From contig NZ_VCLA01000155.1 of assembly GCF_009600885.1 (NCBI RefSeq), positions 20,583 to 84,582 of the forward strand: 64,000 nucleotides of DNA, in the 5' to 3' direction. A model generated the notes under the pieces. The model worked only from the letters and a program-made list of their open reading frames with translations, was not told the DNA's origin and searched no databases. The first letter of the stretch is position 1. Each line of letters begins with the position of its first letter. The DNA is from Streptomyces jumonjinensis (lineage in GTDB: Bacteria; Actinomycetota; Actinomycetes; Streptomycetales; Streptomycetaceae). Made by a program: the position numbers and the translations under genes. This document shows, in pieces, positions 60,177 through 64,000 of this stretch.

Positions 60177-61280
60177 TCAGCCGAACTGTCTTTCGAGATC
60201 CTTCAGTTTCCGCTCCAGCGAATCCAGCCGGGGCAGCGTCTGAGTGTCGTCCTCGGCGGTGAGATCCACTGTGATCGGTTCACTTCCGGCGGCCGGACGG
60301 TGGGACGGGAGAGAGGTTCGGGAGAGAGAAGGCAGCGGTCCGGCTTCTATGGCAGGCTCCGCGACAGGTTTCGATCCCTCGGTGAGGGCCTGTGCGGAGC
60401 CTCCCGATGAACCGGAGCCGCCCGACGACGGCGTCCCGGAACCGGCGGCGAGAACGGGCAGATCGGGTTCCCGGACGATACGGCCCCGGCCCCATGCGCG
60501 GTGCTGCCGGTTGAGGGCCTTGATGCGCGCCCGGTCGAGCTTCGCCTGATCCTTGGCCCGCGCCTGGGCCTCCTTCTTGGCCTGCTGGTCCTCGCGGACC
60601 TCCTCCACCGCCTCGTCCAGGGTGCGCACATTCTCAAGGAGCATCAGCGACCAGGCGTTGAAGGTCTCCCGGGGAGCCCTCAGCCACCGTACGACGCGGA
60701 TCTGCGGCAGCGGACGGGGCACCAGGCCCTGCTCGCGGAGCGCGGCCCGGCGGGTCTGCTTGAGCGCCCGGTCGAAGAGAACGGCGGCCGACAGCGACAT
60801 GCCCGCGAAGAAGTGCGGAGCGCCCGCGTGGTCTATGCCCCGCGGCGCGTGCACCCAGTTGAACCAGGCCGCCGCGCCCGCGAACGTCCATACGAGCAGC
60901 CGCGACCCGAGGGCCGCGTCGCCGTGGCTGGCCTCGCGTACGGCCAGAACGGAGCAGAACATCGCCGCCCCGTCCAGACCGAAGGGCACCAGATACTCCC
61001 AGCCCCCGGAGAGGTTCAGATTCTGCCGACCGAAGCCGACCAGTCCGTGGAAGGAGAGCGCGGCGGCGACCGCGGCACAGCAGAAGAGGAGAACATAGGA
61101 CGCCGTGCCGTAGAGGGCTTCCTTACGCCTGCGGCGTTCCTCGTTCCGCTCCCAGGAGTCCTCCGGCTGTGCCGACTTGCCGGCGACCTTCTTGCCGCGC
61201 GCCAGTACGGCGACCGCCACCAGGACTCCCACGACCATCACGCCGCCGGGAAGGAGCCAGGTGAGCGATATGTCTCTCAT
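60177..61280 (-). CDS. DUF2637 domain membrane protein
   Basis: A 367-residue protein. An N-terminal helix (LLPGGVMVVGVLVAVAVLA), a basic linker, then three more helices (SYVLLFCCAAVAAALSFHGL, YLVPFGLDGAAMFCSVLAV, LLVWTFAGAAAWFNWVHA), the DUF2637 core with FGLDG and FNWVHAP motifs. The C-terminal ~160 cytoplasmic residues contain a charged coiled-coil stretch (DQQAKKEAQARAKDQAKLDR) and a Ser/Gly/Pro-rich tail ending in a short coiled coil. DUF2637 proteins are often on Streptomyces conjugative elements (SpdB-like) but also chromosomal. ATG 61280 follows AAGGGA. Confidence 0.88.
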   Translation of the reverse strand: MRDISLTWLLPGGVMVVGVLVAVAVLARGKKVAGKSAQPEDSWERNEERRRRKEALYGTASYVLLFCCAAVAAALSFHGLVGFGRQNLNLSGGWEYLVPFGLDGAAMFCSVLAVREASHGDAALGSRLLVWTFAGAAAWFNWVHAPRGIDHAGAPHFFAGMSLSAAVLFDRALKQTRRAALREQGLVPRPLPQIRVVRWLRAPRETFNAWSLMLLENVRTLDEAVEEVREDQQAKKEAQARAKDQAKLDRARIKALNRQHRAWGRGRIVREPDLPVLAAGSGTPSSGGSGSSGGSAQALTEGSKPVAEPAIEAGPLPSLSRTSLPSHRPAAGSEPITVDLTAEDDTQTLPRLDSLERKLKDLERQFG

Positions 61281-61512
61281 GTTGGTGTCCCTTGCATCTG
61301 CATCGCGGTAGGGCTTTTCGGCCGCCATATTGACCGAAGTCCGGGCGATCCCAGGGGGTTTTGTGGCAAGAGAACGCCAATGGGGCCATACGGCACACGG
61401 ATAGATGGGTTTTACTCGAACTGCCATATGGGCAGACTGAGTTGCGTACGATTTATATCACCCGGAAGCATGGCGTGACATCCGAAGCGAGCCAACTGCC
61501 GTGAGGCGCCGA

Positions 61513-62361
61513 TCAGGCGCTCGGCAGCAGCCTCGACACCCGCGCCGTGTCGCAGGTGCGCGGGCAGGTGACACAGGTGTCGTCGGGCCGCAGTGTATAG
61601 AACAGGCAGCAGGTGGCGCGGTCCCGGGTGGGCAGTCGCTCGCCCTGAGGTCCCGTCAGGTCCCGGAAGCCGGGGGCTCCGACGTACGGCTTGACCGTCC
61701 CCGGCAGCAGCTCTTCGAGTTCGGCCATCGCCCGCCGCTCCTCGCCGAGCAGATTCCCGATGTACCAGAGCCCCTCGATCAGATCGTCCGTCGCCATGCC
61801 CCACAGGGCCCGCTTGCCGCGCCGGGTGCGCGGCCGGAAGCCGTCCAGGACGGGCTCGATGTGCGCGGCGAAGGCGGAGCGGAGCTCGGCCCGCAGGGCC
61901 TCCTCGTCGGCCGCCACGCGCGCCCCGGGCAGCGCCGCCGCCGGATCCTCCGGCAGACAGGAGAACTCCGTGACCCGGATGGTCATCAGACCGAGCGTCC
62001 GGTGGAAGGAGACGTCCTCGGGCGACAGCCGGGGGACCCGCCGGAGCAGAAACCACGGGACGGTCATCAGCAGAGCGGCCGGCCAGGCGTACCGGTGGAA
62101 GCCGAACCCGGCCACCACGTCGGGGCGTGCCTCCGCGCCGTGGTCCCGCAGTACTTGGAGGTGGTCCCATTCGAGGAAGGAGTCCAGGGCCGCGCCGCCG
62201 AGCGCCAGTTCGCCGGCGTTCACCCAGCCGCCGCCGGACGGAGGGCGCTCCTCCGTCTTCAGCTCGCCCACGGCCAGGCCGGGGAAGACCTCGGACAGGC
62301 GGGCGTACGCGTGCGCGACGGGCGACGCGAGCGCGGGCGGGAGAAGAGCGGGCAGTGTCAT
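61513..62361 (-). CDS. FhuF-like [2Fe-2S] ferric-siderophore reductase family protein
   Basis: A 282-residue protein. The C-terminal signature CCLFYTLRPDDTCVTC gives Cys at about 251, 252, 263 and 266, the C-C-x10-C-x2-C cluster motif of FhuF-type ferric reductases; DRATCC and CPRTCDT flank it. The N-terminal part lacks other motifs. FhuF reduces iron in hydroxamate siderophores in the cytoplasm. An iron-box palindrome lies 29 bases upstream of the ATG (62390-62404), so expression should rise under iron limitation. Confidence 0.92.
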   Translation of the reverse strand: MTLPALLPPALASPVAHAYARLSEVFPGLAVGELKTEERPPSGGGWVNAGELALGGAALDSFLEWDHLQVLRDHGAEARPDVVAGFGFHRYAWPAALLMTVPWFLLRRVPRLSPEDVSFHRTLGLMTIRVTEFSCLPEDPAAALPGARVAADEEALRAELRSAFAAHIEPVLDGFRPRTRRGKRALWGMATDDLIEGLWYIGNLLGEERRAMAELEELLPGTVKPYVGAPGFRDLTGPQGERLPTRDRATCCLFYTLRPDDTCVTCPRTCDTARVSRLLPSA

Positions 62362-62389
62362 GCCGGACCACCGAATCGCGATCGTTAGC

Positions 62390-62404
62390 AGGTAAGCCTT
62401 ACCT
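62390..62404. promoter_or_regulatory. iron box, DmdR/IdeR-type operator
   Basis: AGGTAAG-C-CTTACCT, a perfect 15-bp palindrome within TTAGCAGGTAAGCCTTACC, matching the TTAGGTTAGGCT-type consensus of DtxR-family iron repressors in the half-site pattern. It lies between the divergent FhuF-like and GntR genes, 29 bases from the FhuF-like start. Confidence 0.85.
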
Positions 62405-62509
62405 TACCCGAACTGGCCGGTGTTTGACGTGAGGTCCGGTCCGCCTATCGTGCACACAGGGCCCGGGGCATGCCAGCGGGGCCCGGCATCCGGCCGGAGG
62501 AGGACCCGA

Positions 62510-63361
62510 GTGGAGCAGGCCCGAGCGCGTGAGACGGCGCCGTCCGCTCAGCCGTACCGGCCCGGGGCCGCGGCGGCGGGGCCGTACTCCGCCCAGTCCC
62601 CGGGCAGTTCACGGGTTCCGGAGCAGGCCCATGGCGAGCACAGCCGCGGCGAGCCGTCCGCCCCGCATCCGGGCGCGGCGCACCCGGGCGCGGCGCATCC
62701 GGCCCACCGGAACGGTCCGCACCGGAACGGTTCGCGCACCGTCCAGCGGCACTCCGTACGCGGGCAGATCCTCCAGGCGCTCCGTTCCGCCCTCGCCGAC
62801 GGGGAGCTGATCCCCGGTGAGGTCTACTCCGCCCCCGTGCTCGGCGAGCGCTTCGGGGTGTCCGCCACCCCCGTCCGGGAGGCGATGCAGCGGCTGGCGT
62901 CCGAGGGCGCCGTCGAGGTGGTCCCCAACCGGGGCTTCCGGGTGGCTGTCCGCAGCCCCCGCGAACTCGCCGAACTCGCCCAGGTACGGGCCCTGATCGA
63001 GCTTCCGGTGATCATCCGGCTGACCCGTACGGTGCCCGCGGCGCGCTGGAGCGAGCTGCGTCCCCTGGCGGCGGCGACCGAGTCGGCCGCCGCGTCCGAC
63101 GACCCCGCGCGGTACGCGGAGGCCGACCGTGCTTTCCACCGCGCGATGCTCGCCCTGGCGGGCAACGACCAGTTGCTGGAGGTCGCGGACGACCTCCACC
63201 GGCGCTCCCAGTGGCCCCCTCGCACCGGACCGGCCGGCCGCCGCGCCGCGCTGACGGCCGACGCGGAGCAGCACACGGCGCTGCTGGAAGCGCTGATCTC
63301 CGGCGACCCGGCGCGGGCGCGCTCCCTGATCCGCGATCACTTCGAGGGGATGGACCTCTGA
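62510..63361 (+). CDS. GntR-family regulator, FadR subfamily
   Basis: A 283-residue regulator. Residues 1-80 are Ala/Pro/His/Gly-rich repeats (HPGAAHPGAAHP). The winged HTH follows: QRHSVRGQILQALRSALADG, VLGERFGVSATPVREAMQRL. The C-terminal FCD helical bundle includes LAQVRALIELPVIIRLT, DRAFHRAMLALAGNDQLLEV (metal-binding Asp/His) and EQHTALLEALISGDPARAR with the second His. GTG 62510 follows GGAGGAGGA. Target unknown; shares its upstream region with the iron-regulated FhuF-like gene. Confidence 0.92.
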   Translation: MEQARARETAPSAQPYRPGAAAAGPYSAQSPGSSRVPEQAHGEHSRGEPSAPHPGAAHPGAAHPAHRNGPHRNGSRTVQRHSVRGQILQALRSALADGELIPGEVYSAPVLGERFGVSATPVREAMQRLASEGAVEVVPNRGFRVAVRSPRELAELAQVRALIELPVIIRLTRTVPAARWSELRPLAAATESAAASDDPARYAEADRAFHRAMLALAGNDQLLEVADDLHRRSQWPPRTGPAGRRAALTADAEQHTALLEALISGDPARARSLIRDHFEGMDL

Positions 63362-63367
63362 GCGGTC

Positions 63368-63400
63368 CGGTTCGCGGGTTCGCGGGTTCGCGGGTTCGCC
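63368..63400. repeat. 8-bp tandem repeat downstream of the GntR gene
   Basis: About four copies of GGTTCGCG in the 180-base gap before the converging partial gene. Noncoding. Confidence 0.85.
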
Positions 63401-63541
63401 GGGCCGTCGGGCCGGCCGCGGGCTTGCCCGGCTCCGGCGGCGGGTCTGCCCGGTCCCGGCGGCGGGGTGCCGGCCTGCCCGCCGTACGGACCGGTGTCGC
63501 CCGGTCGCCTGATTCGGACCGAACGGAAGGCCCGGCGCTCC

Positions 63542-64000
63542 CTAAGCGGCCGGTTCGGGCTGCGGCGGCGGAGTGCTCTGCTGCGGCGGCGGAGTGAGCC
63601 GGGCCGCCAGCGAGACCGGCACCCCGCCCAGCAGCCGGAAGAGCCGCCCGGCCTCCGCCCGGAGTCTGCCCGCCTCCGGCTCGGGCTCGCAGTCGGCGAG
63701 TGAGGCCAGCGCCGGAGCCGTACCGATGAGATAGCCCAGCTCCACCCGGATGCGCAGCGACTCCCCGAAGCCGTGCCGCGCCTCGGCGGACTCCCCTTCC
63801 TGTAAGGCGAGTCCGGCGAGATGCCGCCAGGTGAAGGAGAGCAGCAGGGCGTCCCCGTATCCGGCGGCCCCCTCATGGGCGCGGCGGTAGGCGGCGCGGG
63901 CCGCCTGCGCGGAGCCGCCGATGTGCTCGGCGACCAGCCCCCGGCGGAAGTCGAGCAGGGGGCGGCCGGGCGAGCCGGGGGCGAGCAGCGCCGCCGCCCG
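63542..64000 (-). CDS. C-terminal part of a TPR-like helical protein (start beyond the window)
   Basis: The frame is open from the right edge to a stop at 63542 and gives ~152 residues. Repeated helix pairs rich in Ala and Leu (LLDFRRGLVAEHIGGSAQAA, YRRAHEGAAGYGDALLLSFT, WRHLAGLALQEGESAEARHG, GESLRIRVELGYLIG) look like tetratricopeptide repeats, ending in a Pro/Gln tail. Could be a regulator's TPR domain or a stand-alone protein; the deciding N terminus is outside the window. Confidence 0.7.
   Translation of the reverse strand, partial: RAAALLAPGSPGRPLLDFRRGLVAEHIGGSAQAARAAYRRAHEGAAGYGDALLLSFTWRHLAGLALQEGESAEARHGFGESLRIRVELGYLIGTAPALASLADCEPEPEAGRLRAEAGRLFRLLGGVPVSLAARLTPPPQQSTPPPQPEPAA

Overview
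The window is very GC-rich, high-coding-density actinobacterial chromosome, almost certainly Streptomyces or a close relative. The indications are strongly G/C third codon positions, GTG and TTG starts, ATGA/GTGA gene overlaps, LAL-type LuxR regulators, a DUF2637 protein, a Streptomyces-style PP2C protein, a PucR-type regulator and a DmdR/IdeR-like iron box. No tRNA, rRNA, CRISPR array or replication origin was recognised.

Layout. 1-10.6 kb: a hydrolase and transport group (two alpha/beta-hydrolase paralogues, two HSL-type esterase paralogues, a YtcJ-like amidohydrolase, a SatP-like membrane protein, a GNAT protein) with an AraC and a LAL regulator. 10.8-12.3 kb: a scar of broken genes, namely a LAL regulator fragment abutting the remains of a 4-hydroxymandelate synthase/oxidase pair (hydroxyphenylglycine pathway). 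12.3-24.1 kb: a compact leftward operon for a surface glycoconjugate: Trm112-like protein, DMT transporter, two methyltransferases, a PapA/condensation-like acyltransferase, a giant AftD-like GT-C arabinofuranosyltransferase and a GT4 glycosyltransferase, followed upstream by a DUF3068 (PorA-like) protein and a divergent DUF2613 peptide. This gene content recalls the mycobacterial aftD neighbourhood, although Streptomyces has no mycolyl-arabinogalactan. 24-30.5 kb: a PucR regulator, a deletion scar joining half a sensor kinase to half an FtsX-like permease, its ATPase, a secreted I36-like protein, and LysR and MerR regulators.

30.7-38.8 kb is the most striking region: a leftward, mostly overlapping operon encoding a SAM methyltransferase, a diaminopimelate-decarboxylase-like enzyme, an aminotransferase, a DapD-like succinyltransferase, a DUF6421 protein, a threonine-aldolase-like PLP lyase and a DapB/diaminopentanoate-dehydrogenase-like reductase. 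It looks like a dedicated pathway that makes a non-protein diamino acid from lysine-pathway intermediates, logically related to the TabA/TabB (LysA/DapD paralogue) part of tabtoxin biosynthesis.

39-49 kb: a tandem-GAF sensor kinase with a receiver-only protein and a convergent NarL-type regulator, an aldo/keto reductase, then a rearranged zone: fused 5' fragments of a LAL regulator and an ECF sigma gene, an NmrA-like protein, the 3' end of a fumarate reductase/succinate dehydrogenase flavoprotein gene, a complete IS481-family element with 6-bp target duplication, a probable serine dehydratase 3' remnant, and a phage-type recombination directionality factor-like gene. 48.5-64 kb is more ordinary: rsgA, a PPOX-class oxidoreductase, a secreted SGNH hydrolase, a secreted GH95 enzyme, DUF456, an HTH regulator, a PP2C protein, PoxB, an HATPase protein, DUF2637, an iron-box-preceded FhuF-like ferric reductase, a GntR regulator and a partial gene running off the end.
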